Program-made: the position numbers and the translations under genes | In this document: positions 34,690 through 43,852 of the stretch, one piece after another | Layout of the letters: each line of letters begins with the position of its first letter | Numbering within the stretch: position 1 is the first letter of the stretch | DNA from: Clostridia bacterium | Lineage (GTDB): Bacteria; Bacillota; Clostridia; Lachnospirales; Lachnospiraceae | DNA length: 64,000 bases | NCBI GenBank assembly: GCA_003249225.1 | Contig: QKJQ01000004.1 | Coordinates: 62,001-126,000, forward strand | Reading direction: 5' to 3' | The notes under the pieces: model-generated | What the model was told of the DNA's origin: nothing | Databases searched by the model: none | What the model saw: only the letters and a program-made list of their open reading frames with translations

Positions 34690-35424
34690 TTATTGCCTCC
34701 TGAATTTCTTTACTTCTGCCATAAAGGCAGTCACATGGTCTGCACATACATCTCCGGTATCCTGATAGGTGTCTTTGAAGTAACTGCCAACCACAGCCCC
34801 GTCCACATATTTTAACTGCTCTGCTATGTTCTCTTTTGTTGCGCCGGCGCAGACGAACAACGGAAAATCAGTAAGGATCCTGCGAAATTCTTTTATCTTT
34901 TCCAGCGAAGTTTCCTGTCCTGTTTTATCCTGCGTTACACAAACAGCGTCACAACGTTTCATTCCGGTATGAAGATCCTCTGTTAAAGATTTCTCAGATA
35001 ACACCGGCTGGTATTTGAACCGTACTCCGCCCATAACATAAGCCGGACATTTTGAACGATATAACTTAAAAAAAGCATCCAGTGTATCCTCGTCTCTTGG
35101 TTTCACGTGCCCGACAACGGAATCGATCTGCAGATAGCTGCAACCATACTGTGCGGCAAGCTCAAAGCCCATCGCATCCACATTCAGACAGTTCACGCCA
35201 TACGGTATACTGAGCTTACTGCAGGACAATTCTTTCAGGATCTTTTCGACCTGATAATAAGTACCAAAATACGTCTCCACCAGAATTCCGTCAATTCCAC
35301 TTTGAGCATAGATATCAATTTCTTTTCTGGCTGTTGTCAATACATCGTCATCTCCATGGCCTTTCGCATGAATGACCCCCAGAATTGGTTTCTTTTCAGT
35401 AAAACAAGTTAAAATATTCCCCAT
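34690..35424 (-). CDS. BtpA/SgcQ-family TIM-barrel protein
   Basis: 244 residues. The pattern KPILGVIHAKG, then DGILVETYFG, QIDSVVGH and FVCAGATKENIAEQL is that of the BtpA family, named after a photosystem-I biogenesis factor. In heterotrophs it occurs as SgcQ in a sugar cluster and is suspected to be an aldolase- or lyase-like TIM-barrel enzyme. AAAGGAAG precedes the ATG at 35424. The 36-base gap to the MBL gene and 5-base gap to the kinase support an operon. Confidence 0.82.
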   Translation of the reverse strand: MGNILTCFTEKKPILGVIHAKGHGDDDVLTTARKEIDIYAQSGIDGILVETYFGTYYQVEKILKELSCSKLSIPYGVNCLNVDAMGFELAAQYGCSYLQIDSVVGHVKPRDEDTLDAFFKLYRSKCPAYVMGGVRFKYQPVLSEKSLTEDLHTGMKRCDAVCVTQDKTGQETSLEKIKEFRRILTDFPLFVCAGATKENIAEQLKYVDGAVVGSYFKDTYQDTGDVCADHVTAFMAEVKKFRRQ

Positions 35425-35459
35425 ATGCTTCCTTTCCTGCGCATTTGCTTTGTATGACT

Positions 35460-36281
35460 CTATTGAATAATTTCAATGATCTCCATATCCTCAGGTACGA
35501 ATACATTCCCGGAGAAGTTCTGTTTTGCTTCTTCGGTATAGAGTTTCTTTCTGTCTTCCATATGGTCGTCTTCTGTGTGATAGAGCAGAAGATTCTTTAT
35601 TCCAAGTGTCCTGGCAAGTTCTCCTGCCTCGACGGCTGTGCTGTGATGCTTCTCGTAGGGTTTATAGATTTCCCGGTCTGCATAAAGGCAAAAGCTTTCA
35701 CACAAAAGCCAGTCTGCTTCTTTCAGATATTCTTCGTTCTTTTCGTTGTATGGTTCATCACCCAGACAGACCAGCTTCCAGGGATCTGGTTTAATCTGAA
35801 CTTCCTTTTTCACCACAAATCCCATCTGCTTCATTTTTGATGAGAACATATCCAGAAAAATAACCTCTATGCCTGCAAAGCATTTCTGCTCACCATGATT
35901 TATACATTCAATGAGGATCTGCTTTCCGATGCAGTCATTCATCTTCTTTATAAGTGTTCTCTCACAGAAAAGCTTAAGTGTGTCTGCCGTCTCATCATGA
36001 CAGTATATATGGAATTCTCCTTCGTATTTTCCCTGACCAATCAGCGTTGCTATCATACGAACGACCCAGACAGTGCCAAGGATATGATCCGTATGCGCGT
36101 GGGTAAGAATCATGTGATGCAGGTTCATAAAGGTATAATTCGTCTGCTCCATGCGGTGAAAGATTTCGTTCCCACCACCGGCATCCACCAGTATAAAGTC
36201 CTCCTCTGTATCCAGAATAAAGCAGGTATTGTAGCATCTGGTCGCCATTGCATTTCCTGTTCCAAGCATCTGTATTTTCAT
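35460..36281 (-). CDS. MBL-fold metallo-hydrolase (RNase Z/phosphodiesterase-like)
   Basis: 273 residues. The zinc motif HAHTDH (61-66) and later ligands (LGDEPY, CESFCL and YHTEDDH regions) are those of the metallo-beta-lactamase superfamily. The N-terminus MKIQMLGTGNAMATRCYNTC is close to RNase Z and the cyclic phosphodiesterases PhnP and ElaC. The flexible arm of a true RNase Z is not obvious, and its place in a kinase operon points to hydrolysis of a sugar phosphodiester or lactone rather than tRNA. GGAG lies five bases before the ATG. A perfect 7-bp inverted repeat (36295-36326) stands right in front of the ribosome site. Confidence 0.8.
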   Translation of the reverse strand: MKIQMLGTGNAMATRCYNTCFILDTEEDFILVDAGGGNEIFHRMEQTNYTFMNLHHMILTHAHTDHILGTVWVVRMIATLIGQGKYEGEFHIYCHDETADTLKLFCERTLIKKMNDCIGKQILIECINHGEQKCFAGIEVIFLDMFSSKMKQMGFVVKKEVQIKPDPWKLVCLGDEPYNEKNEEYLKEADWLLCESFCLYADREIYKPYEKHHSTAVEAGELARTLGIKNLLLYHTEDDHMEDRKKLYTEEAKQNFSGNVFVPEDMEIIEIIQ

Positions 36282-36294
36282 TTTCTCTCCATTC

Positions 36295-36326
36295 CTGCTC
36301 TGCTTATTCGCTATGCGAAAGAGCAG
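36295..36326 (-). promoter_or_regulatory. Nested hairpin in the MBL leader, adjacent to the ribosome site
   Basis: CTGCTCT (36295-36301) pairs with AGAGCAG (36320-36326), and inside it TTCGC-tat-GCGAA forms a second stem. The hairpin ends four bases before GGAG of the MBL gene. It could be an operator or an RNA structure that controls translation or stability. Confidence 0.45.
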
Positions 36327-36401
36327 TCAATCTCTATTTTCTGCATTTTGCGGTAAAAGATATCTTTCTTCCTTTTCAAAGCATGCAGAAGGTATTTTAC
36401 G

Positions 36402-36446
36402 GAATAAAAGCTCCAGGTACCGCATCTTTGCGATTACCCCGGAGCT
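36402..36446 (-). terminator. Terminator of ileS
   Basis: On the minus strand AGCTCC-GG-GGTA pairs with TACC-TG-GAGCT around a 15-base loop, followed by TTTTATT. It is the only clear element in the 296-base spacer between ileS and the MBL gene. Confidence 0.75.
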
Positions 36447-36577
36447 TTCGTTTATAACTTTTTGATATCTTTTTCTTCTTATAATTTTTACTTCTTTTGA
36501 TTTTACAAAATCATTGCTTTTGTCGGATGGCAATGATTGCTGTGTCAACCGTATGAAAAGTTCTATGCGTCAGTGAA

Positions 36578-39500
36578 TTAGTTCTTCTTTACAGCAAGTA
36601 CAACGTCTTCGCCGTTTAAGTTCCATTCCTTTGTATAGCCATCGGTACTGCCATATACGAAACTTGTCGCAAGAACAACGGATTTGATCATAACTTCGTT
36701 TTTCTTCATGATTGCTTCGATGGTCTCATTGCCGGTCTGGTATACCGTAATCTTATCCATAACTTCAAAGTCTGCTTCCTTACGCATGGTCTGGAGCTTA
36801 CTAATGATCTCACGTACAAAGCCTTCTTCAATCAGTTCCGGTGTCAGGGTCGTGTCAAGAACAACGGTTACACCACGGTCAGAATCGGAGACAAATCCTT
36901 CGGTCTGGTTGATCTCAATCAGCAGATCATCTTTTTCAAGGACTTCGGATACACCATCCAGTTCAATGGTGAGTGTACCGGTTTCTTTCAGTTCTTTCAT
37001 CGCAACGGCTCCGTTAAGGGATGTCAGTACCTCACGCAGGCTGTTCAGCTGTTTGCCGAATCGCTTTCCCAGAGTACGAAGCTGTGGTTTGAAGGAGTAA
37101 GACGTAAAGGTGTCCACATCATCACGGAAGGTAACGGATTTCACATTTAATTCATCTTCAATGATCTCTGTGTAAAACTCAGATAACTTAACTTCTGATT
37201 TAACGAACATATCAGCAATCGGCTGACGCTGCTTGATGTTCGAAGCATTACGGCAGGCACGGCCAAGAACCACGATGGAAAGTACCGTATCCATATTCTT
37301 TTCAAGCTCTTTGTCGATGTATTCTTCTTTTACTGCAGGGAAATCGCAAAGGTGAACACTGATCGGTGCTGACTTATCTATGCTGCATACAAGGTTACGG
37401 TAGATCTGTTCTGTCATGAACGGAATCATCGGCGCTGCTGCTTTGCTGACGGTAACAAGTGCTGTATAAAGGGTCATGTAAGCATTGATCTTATCCTGTT
37501 CCATACCCTTTGCCCAGAAACGTTCTCTGCCGCGGCGCACATACCAGTTGCTCATCTCATCGACAAAGTCGAGCAAGGCTCTTGCTGCTTCCGGAATCTT
37601 ATAGTTCTCAAGGTTCTCGTCGGTTGCTTTTACGACCGAATTAAGTCTTGATAACAGCCATTTATCCATGACCGGAAGTTTATCATATTCTAAGGTATAT
37701 TTTGTTGCATCAAAGTTATCAATGTTAGCATACAGAACAAAGAATGCATAGGTATTCCAAAGGGTACCCATGAATTTACGCTGTCCTTCGGTCACGATCT
37801 TGCCGTGGAAACGGTTCGGCAGCCAAGGTGCACTGTTCACATAGAAGTACCAGCGGATGGCATCTGCTCCGTATTCTGAAAGTGCGTCGAACGGATCAAC
37901 GGCATTTCCTTTGGATTTGCTCATCTTCTGACCATTCTCATCCTGAACGTGTCCAAGGACGATTACATTCTTATAAGGCGCTTTATCAAAGAGCAGTGTC
38001 GAGATCGCAAGCAGGGAGTAGAACCAGCCTCTTGTCTGATCGACCGCTTCTGAGATAAAGTCAGCCGGGAACTGCTTTTCGAACAGATCCTGGTTCTCAA
38101 AAGGATAGTGATGCTGTGCAAATGGCATTGCACCGCTGTCGAACCAGCAGTCAATTACTTCCGGTACGCGCTGCATGGTCTTGCCGCATTTCTCGCAGGG
38201 GAAGGTAACTTCATCAATATAGGGACGATGAAGTTCGATATCACTCTTGCAGCCTGATAATTTCTGAAGTTCTTCAATGCTTCCGATCGAGTGCATATGA
38301 CCGCATTCACACTGCCAGATATTGAGCGGTGTTCCCCAGTAACGGTTACGGCTGATGCCCCAGTCGATAACGTTCTCCAGCCATTCGCCGAAACGTCCGA
38401 CACCGATGCTCTTTGGAATCCAGTTGATCGTGTTGTTGTTGCGGATCAGGTTTTCTTTTACCGCTGTCATCTTGATGAACCAGGATTCACGTGCATAGTA
38501 GATGAGCGGTGTATCACAGCGCCAGCAGAAAGGATAGCTGTGCTCGTATTTCATAATCTTGAATAAGGTCTTATTCTTGCCAAGCAGGGAAAGAATCGGT
38601 TCATCTGCTTTTTTGCAGAACAGTCCGGCAAAATCCGTTACTTCCGCTTTCATCTCACCCTGTTCATTGACCAGCTGAACAAAAGGAAGGTCGTAATTAC
38701 GGCCGATCTGCGCATCATCTTCACCAAAGGCTGGTGCAATATGAACTACACCGGTACCATCTGTTGTTGTTACATAGTCACCGCAGGTAACGTAGAACGC
38801 TTTCTTACCCTTCACATTATCACGGTTCGCTGTCTTGTCGACCTTACCGTCAGCATCATTGAACGCATAAGGGAAAAGCGGTTCATATTCTTTGTATTCT
38901 AAGTCTTTCCCGGTATATTCTTCTACGATCTCATAATCCCCTTCAATAATTGAAAGAAGGTCCTTTGCCAGATAGTAATATTCATTAGCAACGATTGTTT
39001 CCGCTCCGTCTTTTTCAACGTTGACCACATCGCCTTTTTCATTGACTCCGACTTTCACCTTCACATAGGTGATTTCCGGATGTACACAGAGTGCTACGTT
39101 TGACGGAAGTGTCCACGGTGTGGTCGTCCAGGCAAGGATATATTCATCTTTGCTGTCCTTGACCGGGAACTTTACAAAACAGGATTTTTCTTTGACATCC
39201 TTATACCCCTGCGCAACTTCGTGAGAAGCAAGAGGCGTTCCACATCTTGGACAGAATGGTACGATCTTGTAGCCTTTGTAAAGAAGTCCTTTGTCCCAGA
39301 TCTGCTTTAATGCCCACCATTCGGATTCAATGAAGTCATTATGATAGGTAACGTAAGGGTTGTCCATATCTGCCCAGAAACCAACGGTTCCGGAGAAGTC
39401 TTCCCACATACCCTTGTACTGCCATACGCTTTCCTTACATTTCTCAATGAAAGGTGCCATACCGTATTGTTCGATCTGCTCTTTTCCATTCAGTCCAAGC

Positions 39501-39796
39501 AGCTTTTCCACTTCGATCTCGACCGGAAGCCCATGGGTGTCCCAGCCGGCTTTTCTTGGTACCATGTAACCCTTCATGGTCCGGTATCTCGGAATCATAT
39601 CCTTGATAACACGGGTCAGTACATGACCGATGTGCGGCTTGCCATTTGCGGTCGGCGGTCCGTCGTAGAACATGTAATCGGGAGCACCCTCGCGGTTCTC
39701 CATGCTCTTTTCAAATATCTTATTCTCTTTCCAGAACTCTTCAACATTTTTTTCTCTCTGCACGAAATTAAGATCACTCGTTACTTTTTCATACAT
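36578..39796 (-). CDS. ileS: Isoleucyl-tRNA synthetase, type 2 (eukaryal-like)
   Basis: Charges tRNA-Ile with isoleucine. ATG at 39796 follows GGAGG by nine bases; 1072 residues. Class I motifs: HIGH in PPTANGKPHIGHV (55-58) and KMSKS at 624-628 followed by KGNAV. An editing domain (CP1) lies between, with GWDTHGLPVE and the WTTTPWTLPSN and DGTGVVHIAPAFGEDD motifs. The length over 1,000 residues and the KMSKSKGN form indicate the type 2 enzyme, which as a group tends to be less sensitive to mupirocin. The C-terminal part is the anticodon-binding domain plus the extra module seen in this type. It is controlled by an isoleucine T-box. Confidence 0.95.
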   Translation of the reverse strand: MYEKVTSDLNFVQREKNVEEFWKENKIFEKSMENREGAPDYMFYDGPPTANGKPHIGHVLTRVIKDMIPRYRTMKGYMVPRKAGWDTHGLPVEIEVEKLLGLNGKEQIEQYGMAPFIEKCKESVWQYKGMWEDFSGTVGFWADMDNPYVTYHNDFIESEWWALKQIWDKGLLYKGYKIVPFCPRCGTPLASHEVAQGYKDVKEKSCFVKFPVKDSKDEYILAWTTTPWTLPSNVALCVHPEITYVKVKVGVNEKGDVVNVEKDGAETIVANEYYYLAKDLLSIIEGDYEIVEEYTGKDLEYKEYEPLFPYAFNDADGKVDKTANRDNVKGKKAFYVTCGDYVTTTDGTGVVHIAPAFGEDDAQIGRNYDLPFVQLVNEQGEMKAEVTDFAGLFCKKADEPILSLLGKNKTLFKIMKYEHSYPFCWRCDTPLIYYARESWFIKMTAVKENLIRNNNTINWIPKSIGVGRFGEWLENVIDWGISRNRYWGTPLNIWQCECGHMHSIGSIEELQKLSGCKSDIELHRPYIDEVTFPCEKCGKTMQRVPEVIDCWFDSGAMPFAQHHYPFENQDLFEKQFPADFISEAVDQTRGWFYSLLAISTLLFDKAPYKNVIVLGHVQDENGQKMSKSKGNAVDPFDALSEYGADAIRWYFYVNSAPWLPNRFHGKIVTEGQRKFMGTLWNTYAFFVLYANIDNFDATKYTLEYDKLPVMDKWLLSRLNSVVKATDENLENYKIPEAARALLDFVDEMSNWYVRRGRERFWAKGMEQDKINAYMTLYTALVTVSKAAAPMIPFMTEQIYRNLVCSIDKSAPISVHLCDFPAVKEEYIDKELEKNMDTVLSIVVLGRACRNASNIKQRQPIADMFVKSEVKLSEFYTEIIEDELNVKSVTFRDDVDTFTSYSFKPQLRTLGKRFGKQLNSLREVLTSLNGAVAMKELKETGTLTIELDGVSEVLEKDDLLIEINQTEGFVSDSDRGVTVVLDTTLTPELIEEGFVREIISKLQTMRKEADFEVMDKITVYQTGNETIEAIMKKNEVMIKSVVLATSFVYGSTDGYTKEWNLNGEDVVLAVKKN

Positions 39797-39821
39797 TCCT
39801 ATTATCCTCCAATAACTACAA

Positions 39822-40070
39822 AATAAAAAAATCTCGTCCAAACAGGACGAGACTCAGCTTCTCGTTGTACCACCTATTCTCATGTACTCCGCCTCGCTTC
39901 ATACAGTCACCATATAACGGTCGTCCCCGGCTCGACTTATTCACTGGCTCGCTTTCAGTCTTGCAACTACAAAGTGATCTTCCCCATTCCTTACTCACAT
40001 CAGGCTCACACTCTCCCTGACTCGCTGTTGATTTTCATGAATGGATACTGTCTTTGTCATCGTTTTTACT
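39822..40070 (-). ncRNA. T-box riboswitch (isoleucine, specifier AUC) controlling ileS
   Basis: On the minus strand the leader shows CAGTATCC (AGTA motif), GGAGAGTGTGAG (stem I), a specifier loop GGGAAG-ATC-ACTT with ATC at 39978-39976, the T-box AGGTGGTAC (39875-39867) and a terminator. AUC predicts tRNA-Ile(GAU), which fits the ileS gene just behind. Confidence 0.9.
39824..39852 (-). terminator. Intrinsic terminator of the ileS T-box
   Basis: On the minus strand TCTCGTCC (39852-39845) pairs with GGACGAGA (39839-39832) over a short loop and is followed by seven T. Confidence 0.9.
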
Positions 40071-40085
40071 TATTTTATGGGAAAT

Positions 40086-40114
40086 ATCATAATACGAAAG
40101 TCACAGAATGTCAA
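40086..40114 (-). promoter_or_regulatory. Promoter of the ileS leader
   Basis: On the minus strand TTGACA (40114-40109) and TATGAT (40091-40086) are 17 bases apart. The predicted start site near 40079 fits the T-box beginning. Confidence 0.8.
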
Positions 40115-40134
40115 TGTTTTTATGGTTTTTGTTG

Positions 40135-40875
40135 TTATGACGCGGCAAAGAAACTCATGATGCCAAATCCATCCGGTACAGGAAGTGATATCATATAGAT
40201 CGTTGCAATTATAAAGCTTATGAAAGAAACTGCGACAATGAAATACGTGTTCTTTTTATTCTTGAAACTTCCTGCAATACCAAGAAGAAATAATACAACA
40301 CCATAAATGACTGTAACAAGACCAAATGCATCACCATTCTTGTTGTCTTCCTGACCGGTCAGCATCATTTGCTGAGACTCTGCCAGAAGATCATTCGCTG
40401 CAGTAAAATAAGAAGCGACAAATGCTTCCTCTGTAAACGGAGAGACCAATGCTTCCTCTTTATCCATCCAGGCAAGTACAATTTCTTCCGGGTCATCACT
40501 GGTATAGTTAAAATCCCATCCCAGAACCGATGCCATGTCATCTGAGAGATTATCATCCAGCTTAAAAAACAATTTATACGCGCTTTTTGCTAATTGATCC
40601 TCATCTCCACTGTCCTGAGCAAATAATATCTCGATCTGCAGATCACTTACATCGTTCCATAAGATCATGTCCTGATTCATTCTCTGTACGCCCGCATTGT
40701 ATTCCGAATTTCCTTCTGCCGCCAGATTGTTGGCTTCTGCATAATTTGTCGCCTGGTTCCCTTCGTGTAAAGAACCGACCCAGCTCGCCCAGGCAGTAAA
40801 CACCGCTGTAATACCAAGCATAATAACAATGATTAACTCCACTCTCTTTTCTAAAACTTTTGCCATTCTCTCCAT
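40135..40875 (-). CDS. Membrane protein of unknown function (DUF4337-like topology)
   Basis: 246 residues. One N-terminal helix (VELIIVIMLGITAVFTAWAS), an acidic outer or inner loop of about 140 residues, and two C-terminal helices (GLVTVIYGVVLFLLGIAGSF and TYFIVAVSFISFIIATIYMI). The start LEKRVELIIVI..., followed by a helix and an NYAEANNLAAEGNSEYN-type helical part, resembles DUF4337 membrane proteins in layout. It has a perfect promoter of its own. The function is unknown. Confidence 0.65.
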   Translation of the reverse strand: MERMAKVLEKRVELIIVIMLGITAVFTAWASWVGSLHEGNQATNYAEANNLAAEGNSEYNAGVQRMNQDMILWNDVSDLQIEILFAQDSGDEDQLAKSAYKLFFKLDDNLSDDMASVLGWDFNYTSDDPEEIVLAWMDKEEALVSPFTEEAFVASYFTAANDLLAESQQMMLTGQEDNKNGDAFGLVTVIYGVVLFLLGIAGSFKNKKNTYFIVAVSFISFIIATIYMISLPVPDGFGIMSFFAAS

Positions 40876-40940
40876 GACGGTTTCCTCTCATTTTTGTTAT
40901 AAATTAGCTTACCAATTGTTTATATTTATGCAATCAAACA

Positions 40941-40969
40941 ATTATATAAATCCCGCATATGGATGTCAA
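40941..40969 (-). promoter_or_regulatory. Consensus promoter of the membrane protein gene
   Basis: On the minus strand TTGACA (40969-40964) and TATAAT (40946-40941), both perfect, with a 17-base spacer. The rest of the gene-free stretch from 40876 to 41231 holds only the next terminator. Confidence 0.85.
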
Positions 40970-41145
40970 TATGACGCACTGCCTATGTTACTAATTATTT
41001 TTCATCGCCGGAACGAGGCAAAAGAAAGTACTTTCATGTCTACTTCGTGCAAACAAGCTCATAGCCAGAAACCTTCCTGTCGTATGAGCATGAACTTTGT
41101 GCGGAATGCCCTTATAAAATGTGTTTACGTCGCTTTTCTTCCATT

Positions 41146-41180
41146 AAAAAGGGTGCCCTAAGACAATGCTTGGACACCCT
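41146..41180 (-). terminator. Terminator of the P-loop gene
   Basis: On the minus strand AGGGTGTCC (41180-41172) pairs with GGGCACCCT (41158-41150), followed by TTTTTAAT. Confidence 0.8.
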
Positions 41181-41231
41181 GAATATCTTATTAAATTAAA
41201 TTCTGTTATCAAAATCCTGACAATGCTTTCT

Positions 41232-41954
41232 CTACGCCGTCAACACATACTCGGTCCATGGAATCATATTGCTGTTCAAGATCTCTTTTTCTAGCTTGTA
41301 CATGTGCTGGATATGATCTTTACTTCCTGTCTTTGCTTCTAGGAGCAGTTCTTTCCGGTACCAGGCTTCGCCTTTTTTCTTTCTTGCAATGTCAATGGAG
41401 GCTTCTACGTTGTTCCGGTCCAAATACACACAGACAGCATCGTGCTTTGCGTAGGCATCCGCAATCTTCTCTACATAGGCCATGGCCTGTTCATCAGAGC
41501 CTCTTCGGAACAATATATCGTTCAGCGGTGTCTGCAGAAAGCTGCTGTTTAAGATAACAACACCTTTGATCTTTTCAATCTCTTTCATTCTTTTCTCGAT
41601 AATCATACCGGCAAGACGAATATAATTCTCGGCGTCAATACGAAAATCGGAGGGTTCCCCAAGTTCAAAGGGATGAACGGCTTTCTTTACTTTCTTTGGA
41701 AGATTGTCTGTCTTTAGAAAACAGCGTCCTTCATAACGAATAACCAGAGCATCCAGCTTATACTTTTTAGTAAGGGGCTGAAACTCCTCTTCTGTCATGA
41801 CAGCTACATTCGAAAAGTTTGTTGGTATCTTTCCATTGCCCTCATCGAAAAAGGTGACCTTGAAACCCCTTCTCTCAAGATCTTCTTTCAATCGGAAGGC
41901 ATGAGCTGTTTTTCCTGTTCCTGGTAATCCTTCAATTAAATACAGTTTTTCCAT
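41232..41954 (-). CDS. P-loop NTPase of unknown role
   Basis: 240 residues with Walker A GLPGTGKT at residues 9-16, right after a short strand (KLYLIE). ATG at 41954 is preceded by GGGG at six bases. A middle part with VVILNSSFLQTPLNDILFRRG and AVCVYLDRNNVEASI resembles nucleoside/dephospho-CoA-type kinases or the P-loop proteins that handle small molecules. A Walker B acid is not obvious. It is monocistronic with its own terminator. Kinase activity is inference. Confidence 0.7.
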   Translation of the reverse strand: MEKLYLIEGLPGTGKTAHAFRLKEDLERRGFKVTFFDEGNGKIPTNFSNVAVMTEEEFQPLTKKYKLDALVIRYEGRCFLKTDNLPKKVKKAVHPFELGEPSDFRIDAENYIRLAGMIIEKRMKEIEKIKGVVILNSSFLQTPLNDILFRRGSDEQAMAYVEKIADAYAKHDAVCVYLDRNNVEASIDIARKKKGEAWYRKELLLEAKTGSKDHIQHMYKLEKEILNSNMIPWTEYVLTA

Positions 41955-42227
41955 ACGCAACCCCAACTTTCTTTGTAAACATGTGTTAACAAGCTGCCTC
42001 TTTCTTTCTACAAATTACATGTATCTATACGCTTTTTTCACCTCACTGCGTTTTAAGTTTACTGTAGTATTCTTATACCTCTATGAAAAAAACCTTTGAA
42101 TTTGATTAAACCAGAATATTCCTTAATTCTTCCTCTTATTATAACACATAATGATGCACTTGTGTCCATTTTTAAACAATTTTTCACACTTTTCTATAAT
42201 TTTTTTGTATATATTATATTAAAAAGT
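41955..42227. other. AT-rich divergent spacer
   Basis: Gene-free DNA between the P-loop gene (minus) and the response regulator (plus). A possible minus promoter, TGGACA at 42168-42163 and TATAAT at 42143-42138, has an over-long spacer of 19. No other element was seen. Confidence 0.4.
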
Positions 42228-42256
42228 TTGAAATGATTTTAAACCTATGATACTAT
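42228..42256 (+). promoter_or_regulatory. Probable promoter of the response regulator gene
   Basis: TTGAAA (42228-42233) and TACTAT (42251-42256), 17 bases apart, in front of the regulator at 42323. Confidence 0.5.
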
Positions 42257-42322
42257 AATACTTGGCTATGGTAAGCTGGTTGCGGCCGGCTGTTTAACGT
42301 TACATCTTTAGGAGAATACATT

Positions 42323-43852
42323 ATGTATCAAGCAGTTTTAGTTGATGATGAATCTTATATCATCGAGGATCTTCTTTCTGCCATTGACTGGTCAGGATAT
42401 AACATCGATATTAGTTTTTCTACCACATCCCCTCTCGAAGCATTGGAATATATACGATCACACAGTGTTCACCTGCTTATTACGGACGTTTCTATGCCGC
42501 AGATGACCGGAATCGAACTGATCAAAGCTGCTAAGGAAGCAAATCCTTTGCTGACAGCCATCGTTCTGAGTGCCTATAACAATTTTGAATATGTACGTTC
42601 TGCCATGCGTAATGGAGCAGAAAATTATCTCTTAAAGCCGCTTGACCCAAATGATTTAATGGAATCCATCAGCCAGTTCGCCAACAATATGCAGGAGAGA
42701 GAAAAGATCTCCCGTTCTTTTGGCGCCTCCATATTGACGTTCCGCAGCAACTTTGCAGAACAATGGGTAAAAAATTTGCTGTCTCCGAATGAACTGTCCG
42801 AGCGTGCCACCTTGCTCGGTATAAATGTTGATTCTGATAACTACACCGTTGTAATCTTTAACAGTCCCTCTGCAGATTCTGTTAAGATGTCTGAATTCTA
42901 TGATATGCTGCTTTCCTCTCTTGTCGGAAACTGTATGTCCACGATATATTTTGAATCACCTCAGCGTCTGGTCTGTATTCTTTCCATGGTTGGGCCAATC
43001 CGTGATCTAAAGAAGCTTGTTATTGAAGAAGCTGAGTTAAAAGCTTCTCTTTTAAGTTTTCCCCTGTTCATATCCATTGGCTCGACCGTCGGATTCTATA
43101 CCAACGTTCCGGAAAGTTACACGACCGCTCATACGATGCTGTATCTGACCTATAGTACTTTGCCGTTCTTTCTTTATCATCAGAACCTTTTTGGTATAAA
43201 TAAGTGTCTCGACGATCAATTTTCTCCTTTAAGTTCCAATGCTTCCTTTCAGACAGAAGATTATATTACGGTTGCGAGAAGAGTTTTTACTGCTGCAAGC
43301 ACCTCGGAATCAGCCTATCATGTCTGCCTGCTGATGATTCCCTATTTGCTTCGCAAGCTGACAAAAGAGGTTATTGAGATACCACAGCGTTTTCCAACGA
43401 TTTTATCCTTACTTGCAGATCTGCCTAAAAAAGGATTGACACAAAAACTATATCTGGATTATTCCGTAAATTTTATTCGTGAATGTTCCAATGCAATTTT
43501 ACTCTCTCAGAATGAATTCCCTTTTGTTGACGCAGTTATTAAAGCGGTTCATGATTTTTCTGATAAGGATATCTCTTTAAAAACACTGGCAATAAAATTA
43601 AACATGTCACCTTCTTATCTTGGTAACATGTTTAAGAAACAGACCGGATATTATTTTAATGATTATCTTGCAGAGGCAAGATTAAAATATGCGGCGCTTC
43701 TGATCGAAACGACCGACATGAAGATGAAAGACATCGTCGACCAGGTCGGCTTTTCAAGCCAGACTTATTTTAATCGATCCTTTAAGCGATACTTTAACGT
43801 ATCACCAGTCGCATATAGGAGAAATAAAAAGATTTCCACACTTACTTCGTAA
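42323..43852 (+). CDS. YesN-like response regulator with AraC-type DNA-binding domain
   Basis: 509 residues, AGGAG nine bases before the ATG. The receiver domain has LVDDE near the N-terminus, the phospho-acceptor Asp55 in LLITDVSMPQMTG, and the conserved Lys in NYLLKPLDP. A central linker of about 250 residues follows. The last about 100 residues are an AraC-type double helix-turn-helix (ISLKTLAIKLNMSPSYLGNMF and MKDIVDQVGFSSQTYFNRSF), ending with FNVSPVAYR. It pairs with the YesM-like kinase at 46786. The pair very likely controls the glycan genes to the right. Its 3' end overlaps the convergent hydrolase gene by 11 bases. Confidence 0.93.
   Translation: MYQAVLVDDESYIIEDLLSAIDWSGYNIDISFSTTSPLEALEYIRSHSVHLLITDVSMPQMTGIELIKAAKEANPLLTAIVLSAYNNFEYVRSAMRNGAENYLLKPLDPNDLMESISQFANNMQEREKISRSFGASILTFRSNFAEQWVKNLLSPNELSERATLLGINVDSDNYTVVIFNSPSADSVKMSEFYDMLLSSLVGNCMSTIYFESPQRLVCILSMVGPIRDLKKLVIEEAELKASLLSFPLFISIGSTVGFYTNVPESYTTAHTMLYLTYSTLPFFLYHQNLFGINKCLDDQFSPLSSNASFQTEDYITVARRVFTAASTSESAYHVCLLMIPYLLRKLTKEVIEIPQRFPTILSLLADLPKKGLTQKLYLDYSVNFIRECSNAILLSQNEFPFVDAVIKAVHDFSDKDISLKTLAIKLNMSPSYLGNMFKKQTGYYFNDYLAEARLKYAALLIETTDMKMKDIVDQVGFSSQTYFNRSFKRYFNVSPVAYRRNKKISTLTS

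Noticed and set aside
35460..36281. Calling the MBL protein RNase Z (rnz)
   Set aside because: The HAHTDH motif fits, but the tRNA-clamping arm is not evident and the gene sits in a kinase operon.
36327..36548. Possible 73-codon gene on the minus strand behind ileS
   Set aside because: TTG start without ribosome site, and the ileS terminator hairpin lies inside it.
40829..41161. Possible 110-codon gene on the plus strand
   Set aside because: No ribosome site; overlaps the start and the consensus promoter of the minus-strand membrane protein gene and ends in a terminator.
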